Below are positions 7,628 to 14,590 of a stretch of 33,314 bases of DNA, one piece after another. A model generated the notes under the pieces. It did not search any database and was not told where the DNA came from. It saw only the letters and a program-made list of their open reading frames with translations. Made by a program: the position numbers and the translations under genes. Position 1 is the stretch's first letter, and every line of letters starts with the position of its first letter. This stretch comes from CAJWPI01 sp964571215. Its GTDB lineage: Bacteria > Pseudomonadota > Gammaproteobacteria > Magnimaribacterales > Magnimaribacteraceae. Location of the stretch: NCBI GenBank assembly GCA_964571215.1, contig CAZMZZ010000016.1:1-33314 (forward strand), given 5' to 3'.

Positions 7628-8701
7628 ATGTCAGAAGCACCTAATCCTGAGTACAATCCTAGCGGAGTAGGGGATTGTATTGATACTAATAAGTTACCGT
7701 GGATACCTGTTCCTAATGTATCCGGTATGTCCATAAAACCTGCTCGTGCAAGCAGTGAAAGTGGAATATTTAGTCTTATTTTTAGACTAGAATCTGGGGC
7801 ATCTTTGCCAAGTTCGGTTTATTTAGGTGGTATGGATATGCTTGTCCTATCTGGTAAAGCTGAATATGAGCAAGAGGGGTCTAAAAGTATACTTAACCCA
7901 GGTACTTGGGGTTTTATTTCAGCAAATTCAAAAGTGAATGCATTCACAGCAATTGAAGATACTGAGGTATTGGCAAACTTCTTTAGTGCAGTAGCTTTTC
8001 TAAAAGAAGATGGTTCGGTTGATTCTTTATTCACAGCCATGGATGTTCTTGGTTTAGCTAAAAATAAGAAGATTGTTCTGGTTCCTAATTCTCTAACCGC
8101 ATGTATGGAAATAGAAGGAGAACCTTATCAAGGAGATGAAGAACCTCTAGAGATAGCTTCAACAAATGCAGGTAAACTAGTCAACGACTCAGTTGATACT
8201 TCTGAAAGTTCAGAAGTTACACATCCACATTTTGTTGATACTAGAGAAGTACCCTGGTTAGTTCTTCCTGGTATGGAAGATGTTGGTTTAAAGATTCTAA
8301 GAGTTAGCGAAGAGACTGGATATATCTCTTTAATAGTTAGACATAACGGGGTTGCTGATCCTCATACACACATTGGAGCAAGCGACTTCTTAGTATTGCA
8401 GGGACGTTTGGGTGTAAGAGCTGGTCCTCCTGAAGGTTATGGTCCTGGTATATGGTTCTACGAACCTGCAGGGGCGAGGCACGATGCAACTCAAAGAGTT
8501 ACTGATGAGGATCTTATTTATACAGCCAATTTATATGGTCCAGTAATGTTCGATTCCGGTCCAGGAACACAAATAGAATCTTTATTGTCTTGGGTAGAAT
8601 ACAAGGGTATGGCAGAAGCAAATGGAGTAAAGCTAGTTCCTAGTACCAGGTCTGATGACTCCTCTCTATTAGCTTGGGCGCCTTTAAAATCAGCTGAATA
8701 A
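7628..8701 (+). CDS. Double cupin protein with a degenerate first domain
   Basis: A 357-residue protein of two tandem cupin domains (about 20-125 and 205-330) joined by an acidic Ser/Thr-rich linker. The second domain has the full ligand set of the dihydroxyacetophenone-dioxygenase-like family: His246-x-His248, Glu279 (FYEPAG) and His285. Aligned by WIPVPNVSG/WLVLPGMED, MLVLSG/FLVLQG and the GTW/GIW segments, the first domain has Ser63, Tyr65, Ile97 and Val103 at those positions and should not bind metal. One active and one structural or ligand-sensing domain is the natural reading. GGGGAG stands six to eight bases before the ATG. The single cupin at 3775 is a close relative of the second domain. 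Substrate unknown. Confidence 0.82.
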   Translation: MSEAPNPEYNPSGVGDCIDTNKLPWIPVPNVSGMSIKPARASSESGIFSLIFRLESGASLPSSVYLGGMDMLVLSGKAEYEQEGSKSILNPGTWGFISANSKVNAFTAIEDTEVLANFFSAVAFLKEDGSVDSLFTAMDVLGLAKNKKIVLVPNSLTACMEIEGEPYQGDEEPLEIASTNAGKLVNDSVDTSESSEVTHPHFVDTREVPWLVLPGMEDVGLKILRVSEETGYISLIVRHNGVADPHTHIGASDFLVLQGRLGVRAGPPEGYGPGIWFYEPAGARHDATQRVTDEDLIYTANLYGPVMFDSGPGTQIESLLSWVEYKGMAEANGVKLVPSTRSDDSSLLAWAPLKSAE

Positions 8702-8724
8702 AGGATTTTTTCTTAAGCTAAGCT

Positions 8725-9963
8725 CTATCTAGATTTCAGAATTTGTAGGTAGTCTTTGTAATCAGAAATATTTGATATAAGTTGATTTATTTTCTTTCTT
8801 TCTTTTTGCCAAGAGAGACATCTTCTTTGTATGGGATAAACGATAGGAGGAGCACTAACATAATCGTATTTACTACTGTCTTCATTTAATAAGGTTATAG
8901 GAATTACCCCACTTTGCAGAGATTCACATAATGCTGTAGAAGCCCACCCTATAGTGAAGGAAGGATTTTCTTCTTTCATCACTTCTTTTGCATCCAGGTT
9001 AATATTATTCGATAGGGTTAAATTGTGAGATGAAGATAGCTTTGTGGCTAACGATCCCTTGTAAGTAGGGTGGGGCTTAAGTATTACTTTATAAGCTTTT
9101 TGAATAAAATAAGATATGACTTTTTCTAATTGATTTATTTCCATTAGATTGTCATCCACTCTTAAAAAAATTAAGACTTTTTTTTCAAGATTCTTTAATT
9201 TCTCATAAGGGTAAATAACTATATCTGATTGAGGTGATATTTCTTTAAGGTATTTAACTTCCTCATTTGAATAAACAAAGATCTTTTCATATGCAGGGAA
9301 GCTTGATTTACCGGCCTCTCCCAATAAACCATGCAAAAAATATCTGGTGCTTATTCCAATTCTTTTTGTAACCGAAGAAAGAAATGTAGCACCACTATGA
9401 TAAATAATGAGATTTGGATGCTTAGATTGTATTTTTGAAAAGATTGCACAAAAATAGGAGTAATTTGCTAGATTAGTTTTAATATGTTTTGAGATAAGTA
9501 TTTCTAATTCTTTTGGTAATTTTAGAGATAAAACTTTATTGATCTCTCTAATGGCTTCAAAGAAGAACTTAATAAGAACAAAAAAACTTATTGTATAGAT
9601 TCTCATGTAAGAGCTTGGTCTGAAAGCTTTAATCGTAATAAATTTATTTTCTTCTTTTGAAATATAGTTAAGATAATTTTTCTTATCGTGACCAGCTCCA
9701 GTTGATAATAGTAAGTGATCTATGTCATTAAGGGCAATATTGTTTTGTACACTTAACTGCTTAATAAAAATAAAGCACAATTTCATAAAACTGGTTACGA
9801 AATGTAGAAAGAAAAAATTTTTACCAACATTTTCTTTAGAAGGTAAGGTCAATTTCTTCTCATTTTTTGCCAGGTAACGAGATATTTTTACATCACAAAA
9901 GATCCATTTATTTATATCATTCACTTTAGTATTAAGTGAGAATTCTTCTAAACGTGAAGTCAT
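8725..9963 (-). CDS. GT-B-type glycosyltransferase, sialyltransferase-like
   Basis: A 412-residue cytoplasmic protein with features of the C-terminal half of GT-B transferases for surface polysaccharides. FLHGLLGEAG (209-218) resembles the conserved His-Gly segment, VILKPHP (293-299) is an HP motif, and FTIGWASTALCESL (336-349) fits the Ser/Thr segment that binds the nucleotide sugar. HP and S/T motifs recur in bacterial sialyltransferases and polysialyltransferases, though the companion D/E-D/E-G motif is not obvious. It is divergent from the nonulosonic-acid-type operon, so transfer of a CMP-activated nonulosonate is a fair inference. Other capsule or LPS transferases remain possible. No clear ribosome-binding site precedes the ATG. 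Confidence 0.6.
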   Translation of the reverse strand: MTSRLEEFSLNTKVNDINKWIFCDVKISRYLAKNEKKLTLPSKENVGKNFFFLHFVTSFMKLCFIFIKQLSVQNNIALNDIDHLLLSTGAGHDKKNYLNYISKEENKFITIKAFRPSSYMRIYTISFFVLIKFFFEAIREINKVLSLKLPKELEILISKHIKTNLANYSYFCAIFSKIQSKHPNLIIYHSGATFLSSVTKRIGISTRYFLHGLLGEAGKSSFPAYEKIFVYSNEEVKYLKEISPQSDIVIYPYEKLKNLEKKVLIFLRVDDNLMEINQLEKVISYFIQKAYKVILKPHPTYKGSLATKLSSSHNLTLSNNINLDAKEVMKEENPSFTIGWASTALCESLQSGVIPITLLNEDSSKYDYVSAPPIVYPIQRRCLSWQKERKKINQLISNISDYKDYLQILKSR

Positions 9964-10146
9964 GAATTATGTTAAATAGTATTGATAATCGCCATTAATC
10001 ACTCGGCTTCTTCTAAACCTAGAAAGATATAATTGAACTACAATTACTAAGAACTTTAATGTTTTATTGCTAGCTCATCTACTTTTATTTATGTTTTTTA
10101 AAAGATTAATAATTATAATCATAGAACTTATTTAATTTAAAAAAGA
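9964..10146. promoter_or_regulatory. Divergent intergenic region, glycosyltransferase / NulO operon
   Basis: A 183-base region that should hold promoters for both directions. On the plus strand a perfect TATAAT (10028-10033) lacks a convincing -35; it overlaps an inverted repeat TAATTG-AACTA-CAATTA. A near-palindrome GATTAATAATTATAATC lies at about 10104-10120. I see no conserved RNA motif here. Confidence 0.35.
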
Positions 10147-10908
10147 ATGTTAGACCAAAAGTATGGAGGGAATATTGTAAAGAATATTCCTCTAGATGAG
10201 TCAGGGAAGAAAGTTCTTAGTTCAGATTTGTATGAATATTTTTTCCTGAAGATTAGTAAAAAAGAACTTCTTAAATTAGAAGGCATAGAATCTTTTTCCT
10301 TATTTGTGCTTAAAAAAGATACGACTACTTCTGTGGAAGTTTTGGAAAAGAATTTAAAAATGGAACTTGGTGATTCTCTACAGGTAGAAAATAGTGTAGT
10401 TAATTTACAAATTTCAGGAGGTTCTGTTGAGTTTTTAGTTGTAGGAAGCAATATAGATACTAAAGAAAGGACTAAATCTATATCCCTTCAATTGTGCAAA
10501 GATGTTTATAAAGTAAATAAACCTTGGGGTTATGAATTATGGATAAGCGGTCAACACCCTACTTATGCTTTTAAGGAGATATTTATCAAAGCAGGGTCTA
10601 GAACTAGCCTTCAATTTCATGACAAAAAGAAAGAGACCCATCTGCTTGTTTCTGGAAAAGCAAAACTTCATTACGCTTCGTCTCAAAGAACAGATGATAT
10701 AGAGACTATTTTAGGAGAAGTAGCAGAGGTTGACTTAGAACCAACATGTTTAATAGATGTAAAGCCAGGAAAAATTCATAGGATTCAAGCCATAACAGAC
10801 ATTATCCTATATGAAGCATCTACCCCACATTTAGATGATGTGATTAGGTTAGATGATGATAACAATCGACCCAATGGAAGAATAAAAGAGGAACACTCAC
10901 CTTTATGA
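10147..10908 (+). CDS. Cupin protein of surface-sugar cluster (PMI type II C-domain-like)
   Basis: A 253-residue protein. The N-terminal half (1-115) is not recognised and may be a second, divergent jelly-roll. The C-terminal half is a cupin resembling the phosphomannose-isomerase type II domain: NKPWGYELWISG, then LQFHDKKKETHLLVSGKAKL, then VKPGKIHRIQA. One metal His of the usual H-x-H is replaced by Lys, while the first His, the Glu and the later His remain. The tail HLDDVIRLDDDNNRPNGR is typical of cupins found in nonulosonic-acid loci. It is the first gene of a four-gene operon, and its stop overlaps the neuC-like start by four bases (ATGA). A sugar isomerase or epimerase role is plausible but unproven. 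Confidence 0.75.
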   Translation: MLDQKYGGNIVKNIPLDESGKKVLSSDLYEYFFLKISKKELLKLEGIESFSLFVLKKDTTTSVEVLEKNLKMELGDSLQVENSVVNLQISGGSVEFLVVGSNIDTKERTKSISLQLCKDVYKVNKPWGYELWISGQHPTYAFKEIFIKAGSRTSLQFHDKKKETHLLVSGKAKLHYASSQRTDDIETILGEVAEVDLEPTCLIDVKPGKIHRIQAITDIILYEASTPHLDDVIRLDDDNNRPNGRIKEEHSPL

Positions 10909-12098
10909 ATAAAAAGATAATGGTGGTCACTACTGGCAGAGCTGATTATGGACTTCTTTCTCCTCTTATAGAGAAAATTAAACTAAGTAAATTACTAGAT
11001 TTATATCTAGTTGCTACAGGTTCACATTTATCAGAATTTCATGGAGAAACTGTCAAATTTATTGAACAGAGTCATGAAGTTAAGGATTTACATAAAGTTC
11101 CAATGACTCAAGAGGGAGATACAGAAGAATCTATCTGTTATTCAATTGCTGAAGGGTTAAAAGGATTTTCAGAACTCTTTAATACAACTTCACCTGACTT
11201 ATTAATTGTTTTAGGAGATAGATATGAATTGTTGTCCGTATGTATAGCTGCAGTTATACATAAGATACCTATAGCACATATCCATGGCGGAGAATTGAGT
11301 TTTGGACAGATAGATGATTCTGTTAGGCATTCCATTACAAAGATGTCCTCTTTTCATTTTTCATCAATGGAAGGTTATGCAAAGAGAATAGTTCAAATGG
11401 GAGAGGATCCCTCTAAGGTCTTTTCAGTGGGAGCCTTAGGAGTTGATAATATAAAATCATTAACTTTAATGGAAAAAGAGGAGTTGTTTAATCTACTAGA
11501 TATAGATTTTAATGACAAAGTTGCTCTTATGACTTTCCACCCAGTAACTTTAGATAGCTATGAGAGTGCTAATAATCAAATTAATGAACTATTAAGTGCT
11601 CTAAACAATACAAGCTTATTAACGCTAATGACTATGCCAAACGCAGATACAGCAAATAAATCTATCTACAAAGAGATCCAAGCTTATGCAAGAAAATACC
11701 CTGAAAAATTTAGATTAACTAAAAACTTAGGTCAGAGAGTTTATTTAAGTGCAATGAAATATGCTACTTTAATGATAGGTAACTCTTCCAGTGGCATTAT
11801 AGAGGCTGCTTCTTTTCAACTCCCTGTCGTTAACATAGGAGACAGACAAGCAGGTAGATATAGATCTAAAAATATAATAGATTGTCAGTGTTCTCAAAAA
11901 GAAATAGAAGAAGCTATAGTAAAAGCCTTGTCAGAGGATTTTATTAATGAAATCAAAGATATAATATCTCCTTATGGAGAAGGAGATACTTCAAAAAAAG
12001 TTATAGATATTCTTGAGAATCTCAATTTGGAAAACAAATCAGAAATTCTAAAAAAAGGATTCTACGATCTAGAGAGCAATTTCCGTTTAGAAAATTAA
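10905..12098 (+). CDS. neuC: UDP-N-acetylglucosamine 2-epimerase, hydrolysing (NeuC/LegG-like)
   Basis: A 397-residue GT-B-fold epimerase that releases UDP and inverts C2 of UDP-GlcNAc or its 4-acetamido-6-deoxy derivative, giving the hexose substrate for nonulosonic acid synthase. Motifs seen: TTGRADYG (9-16), VLGDRYEL (102-109), HIHGGELSFGQIDDSVRHSI (125-144) and GNSSSGIIEAASF near residue 292. The order and the short hydrolysing-type sequence match NeuC and LegG rather than WecB. With an aminotransferase and a NeuD-type acetyltransferase next door, the LegG role (2,4-diacetamido-2,4,6-trideoxy sugar) is more likely than plain ManNAc formation. It overlaps the upstream cupin gene by four bases and is followed after two bases by the acetyltransferase. 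Confidence 0.88.
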   Translation: MNKKIMVVTTGRADYGLLSPLIEKIKLSKLLDLYLVATGSHLSEFHGETVKFIEQSHEVKDLHKVPMTQEGDTEESICYSIAEGLKGFSELFNTTSPDLLIVLGDRYELLSVCIAAVIHKIPIAHIHGGELSFGQIDDSVRHSITKMSSFHFSSMEGYAKRIVQMGEDPSKVFSVGALGVDNIKSLTLMEKEELFNLLDIDFNDKVALMTFHPVTLDSYESANNQINELLSALNNTSLLTLMTMPNADTANKSIYKEIQAYARKYPEKFRLTKNLGQRVYLSAMKYATLMIGNSSSGIIEAASFQLPVVNIGDRQAGRYRSKNIIDCQCSQKEIEEAIVKALSEDFINEIKDIISPYGEGDTSKKVIDILENLNLENKSEILKKGFYDLESNFRLEN

Positions 12099-12100
12099 TT

Positions 12101-12763
12101 ATGAGAGATATATTAGTATTTGGGGCATCTGGACATGCAAAAGTGGTACTAGATGTTATTGAAAAAGAAGAGAACTTCAGAGTTAAAGGGTTGATAGATC
12201 CAAATAAAGAGATCGGGGAAGATGTGTTTGGCTACAAAATAATAGGCAAAGAAGAAGATATTTCTAAGCTATATAAATCAGAAAGTATTTATGGAGGAAT
12301 CATTGCAATAGGAGATAACTGGGTGAGGAAAAGTGTGCATGAGAAAATTATAGGAATTATTCCTGATTTTAACTTTATTTCATGTATACATCCAAGCGCA
12401 GAAATAGGAAAAGAAGTAAAGATTGGAGTTGGTGCCATGATTTTACCAGGGGCAATTATCAATGCAGACACTCAAATAGGTGACCATTGTATTCTTAATA
12501 CTAACTCGTCTTTAGATCATGATTCTCTTATGGGTAATTTCTCGAGTTTGGCTCCAAATGCTACAACAGGCAGTAATGTAATTATCGGAGAATGTTCAGC
12601 TATCTCGTTAGGAGCAAATGTTATTCAAAATATAAAAATAGGGAATCACTGTGTCATAGGTGCAGGTTCTGTGGTTATCCAAGATGTTGCAGATAACAGT
12701 TTAAGCTATGGAGTTCCTGCAGAAGTAGTTAAAAAAAGGGAAAAAGGAGAAAGTTACCTCTAA
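12101..12763 (+). CDS. neuD: NeuD/PglD-type sugar acetyltransferase
   Basis: A 220-residue acetyl-CoA-dependent acetyltransferase. The N-terminus is a small Rossmann-like sugar-nucleotide binding part (ILVFGASGHAKVVLD, 4-18). From about residue 100 it is a left-handed parallel beta-helix of hexapeptide repeats (IGKEVKIGVGAMILPGAIIN ... IGNHCVIGAGSVVIQD). The His of SSLDHDS fits the catalytic base of PglD. In this setting it would acetylate the 4-amino group made by the LegC-like aminotransferase. NeuD-type O-acetylation of sialic acid is the alternative. It is two bases after the 2-epimerase gene and 15 before the aminotransferase. Confidence 0.85.
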   Translation: MRDILVFGASGHAKVVLDVIEKEENFRVKGLIDPNKEIGEDVFGYKIIGKEEDISKLYKSESIYGGIIAIGDNWVRKSVHEKIIGIIPDFNFISCIHPSAEIGKEVKIGVGAMILPGAIINADTQIGDHCILNTNSSLDHDSLMGNFSSLAPNATTGSNVIIGECSAISLGANVIQNIKIGNHCVIGAGSVVIQDVADNSLSYGVPAEVVKKREKGESYL

Positions 12764-12778
12764 GAATTACTAAAAAAG

Positions 12779-13945
12779 ATGAAGAAAATTAGTTTAGCTG
12801 AACCAAATATAGGAAAAAAAGAATGGCAATATTTAAAGGAATGTTTAGATTCAGGTTGGGTTTCTTCATCAGGGTCTTTTGTTAAGAGTTTTGAACAATT
12901 TGTTTCTCAGAGGACTAAAATTAAATATGCTACGGCTGTAGTTAATGGAACTTCTGCTCTTCACCTCTCTTTATATGTTTTAGGAATAAGGCAGAATCAA
13001 GAAGTTCTTGTACCTAGTTTAAGTTTTATAGCCCCTATTAACACAATTAGATATTTAGGAGCAATTCCTGTTTTTATGGATTGCAATGAACATCACACTA
13101 TGGATATTAATAAAACTTTAGAGTTTCTTAATAATGAAACTTTTATGAAAGGAGGGTTTTGTTATAACAAGAAATCCAAGAAAAAAATATCCGCTGTGTT
13201 GCCAGTCCATACCTGGGGAAACCCGGTTGAAGTAAATAAGATCTATGGAGTTTGCAAAAAGAAAAATATAAAGATAATTGAAGATGCTAGTGAGAGCTTA
13301 GGTAGTCTTTACCAAGACAATAAAAGGAATATGGTTCATACAGGGAACATCGCAGATATAGCTTGCCTTTCTTTTAACGGCAACAAGATAGTAACTTCCG
13401 GAGGAGGGGGCATGATCTTGACTAAAAAAAAGAAGGATTTTGATTTAGTTAATTACTATTCTACTCAAGCTAAAGATGATCCCTTTTATTATAAACATAA
13501 TAATGTAGGGTTTAATTTCAGGTTAACAAATATCCAAGCTGCTTTAGGTCTAGCCCAAATGCAATCATTATCATCTTTTTTAGAGAAGAAAAAGAAGATT
13601 TATGAAATATATGATCATAGTTTTAGGGATATACCTGGATTAGATCTCATTAAACCTGCTGATAACACTAAGTCTAATTATTGGATGACAGTATTAAAAG
13701 TTAATGAAAAGACCTTTGGGCATTCAAGAGATCAGGTTATCAAGAGACTACTTAATAAAGGTATTGAGTGTAGGCCTGTATGGTATCCAAATCACCTCCA
13801 AAAGCCCTTTAAATCTTTTCAATCTTATAATATAAAGAGAACTCAGTTAGAGGTGAAGAGTTGTATTTGTTTGCCTTCAAGTACAAATATATCAAGAACT
13901 GATATTGGCAAAGTAGTCAGCACAGTAATAAGATTAAAAAAGTAG
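12779..13945 (+). CDS. legC: DegT/DnrJ/EryC1 aminotransferase, LegC-like
   Basis: A 388-residue PLP-dependent sugar aminotransferase of fold type I. The PLP lysine is Lys203 in LSFNGNKIVTSGGGGM, the PLP-binding Asp is Asp169 (IIEDASES), and GTSALHLSLYV (57-67) holds the phosphate. LDSGWVSSSGSFVKSFE (23-39) is typical of the LegC branch. It would transfer an amino group from glutamate to a UDP-4-keto-6-deoxy sugar, before acetylation by the NeuD-type enzyme upstream. It is the last gene of the operon. The 4,6-dehydratase that would make its substrate is not in this window. Confidence 0.85.
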   Translation: MKKISLAEPNIGKKEWQYLKECLDSGWVSSSGSFVKSFEQFVSQRTKIKYATAVVNGTSALHLSLYVLGIRQNQEVLVPSLSFIAPINTIRYLGAIPVFMDCNEHHTMDINKTLEFLNNETFMKGGFCYNKKSKKKISAVLPVHTWGNPVEVNKIYGVCKKKNIKIIEDASESLGSLYQDNKRNMVHTGNIADIACLSFNGNKIVTSGGGGMILTKKKKDFDLVNYYSTQAKDDPFYYKHNNVGFNFRLTNIQAALGLAQMQSLSSFLEKKKKIYEIYDHSFRDIPGLDLIKPADNTKSNYWMTVLKVNEKTFGHSRDQVIKRLLNKGIECRPVWYPNHLQKPFKSFQSYNIKRTQLEVKSCICLPSSTNISRTDIGKVVSTVIRLKK

Positions 13946-13991
13946 TCACAATAAATAAAATTTATAAAAAAGTTTTTTTTATTGAGATACT

Positions 13992-14015
13992 GACTTAGAA
14001 TCAAAGTCTTTTTTT
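13992..14015 (+). terminator. Terminator after the nonulosonate-type operon
   Basis: A short stem GACTT (13992-13996) / AAGTC (14004-14008) with a 7-base loop is followed by seven T residues. It lies 46 bases after the aminotransferase stop and directly before the ribosome-binding region of the next gene. The 5-bp stem makes this moderate evidence. Confidence 0.45.
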
Positions 14016-14030
14016 GGGGGTTACACAATA

Positions 14031-14522
14031 ATGAGCAAAGTTAGACAGTTTTTATCAACCTTGATGATGGTGGTGGTTGTGATTACTTTTCAACCTCTAT
14101 ATGCAAACTCATACCTTCAGACACCTGAGGCTGGCGAAAGATTAAAACAGGCTTTTAAGAAAGGCGGTGTTCCTTTAATGCAAGTAGAGAAGCTAATGCT
14201 AGCTCTATCTCTTTCTGAGAAACAAAGAGAAAAGGTACAACCAATTTTATTATCTTCTGTTAAAAAAAGGGCAAAGGCACTTAGGAAACTTAAAGGAGTT
14301 AATGGAAGACCTCAAGGCGCCATTGATGATTTAAAAAAAATACAACGTAAAGAGAAGAAAAAATTAAAAAAAATTCTAGACTCTGACCAGTTCAAGACTT
14401 ACACATTGATAGCTAAAAATAACAAAAATTTTATAAGCGGACTGGGCAATATGAGGATTCCTTCTGTACAAGGGGGAATGGGAGGAGGTTATAACAACCA
14501 ATCTCCTAACGTAAGCAACTAA
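14031..14522 (+). CDS. Small periplasmic protein, Spy/CpxP-like helical
   Basis: A 163-residue exported protein: the signal peptide covers residues 1 to about 25 (LMMVVVVITF core, cleavage after YAN or thereabouts). The mature part is basic and helical. The stretch LMLALSLSEKQREKVQPILLSSVKKRAKAL resembles the LTxxQ repeat of Spy and CpxP chaperones, and a second helix rich in Lys follows (QRKEKKKLKKILDSDQF). The tail is Gly/Asn-rich. A periplasmic chaperone or stress protein is possible; the relationship is by pattern only. It stands alone between the operon's terminator and a bidirectional terminator. GGGGG lies ten bases before the ATG, further than usual. Confidence 0.65.
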   Translation: MSKVRQFLSTLMMVVVVITFQPLYANSYLQTPEAGERLKQAFKKGGVPLMQVEKLMLALSLSEKQREKVQPILLSSVKKRAKALRKLKGVNGRPQGAIDDLKKIQRKEKKKLKKILDSDQFKTYTLIAKNNKNFISGLGNMRIPSVQGGMGGGYNNQSPNVSN

Positions 14523-14532
14523 GTTAAACCAC

Positions 14533-14588
14533 AAAGAACCAACTGAATTAACTTTTAAGTTAACTCAGTTTAGTTCTTTATTTCTTTT
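14533..14588. terminator. Long bidirectional terminator hairpin
   Basis: AAAGAAC-CA-ACTGAATTAAC (14533-14552) pairs with GTTAACTCAGTTTAGTTCTTT (about 14559-14580) with one mismatch and a one-base bulge, around a TTTTAA loop, followed by T-rich DNA. It separates the convergent Spy-like gene and the first TonB receptor. Confidence 0.8.
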
Positions 14589-14590
14589 AG

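Noticed and set aside
13955..13990. A-run/T-run hairpin after the aminotransferase gene
   Set aside because: The stem would be A/T only with almost no loop; the GACTT/AAGTC stem after it is a better terminator.
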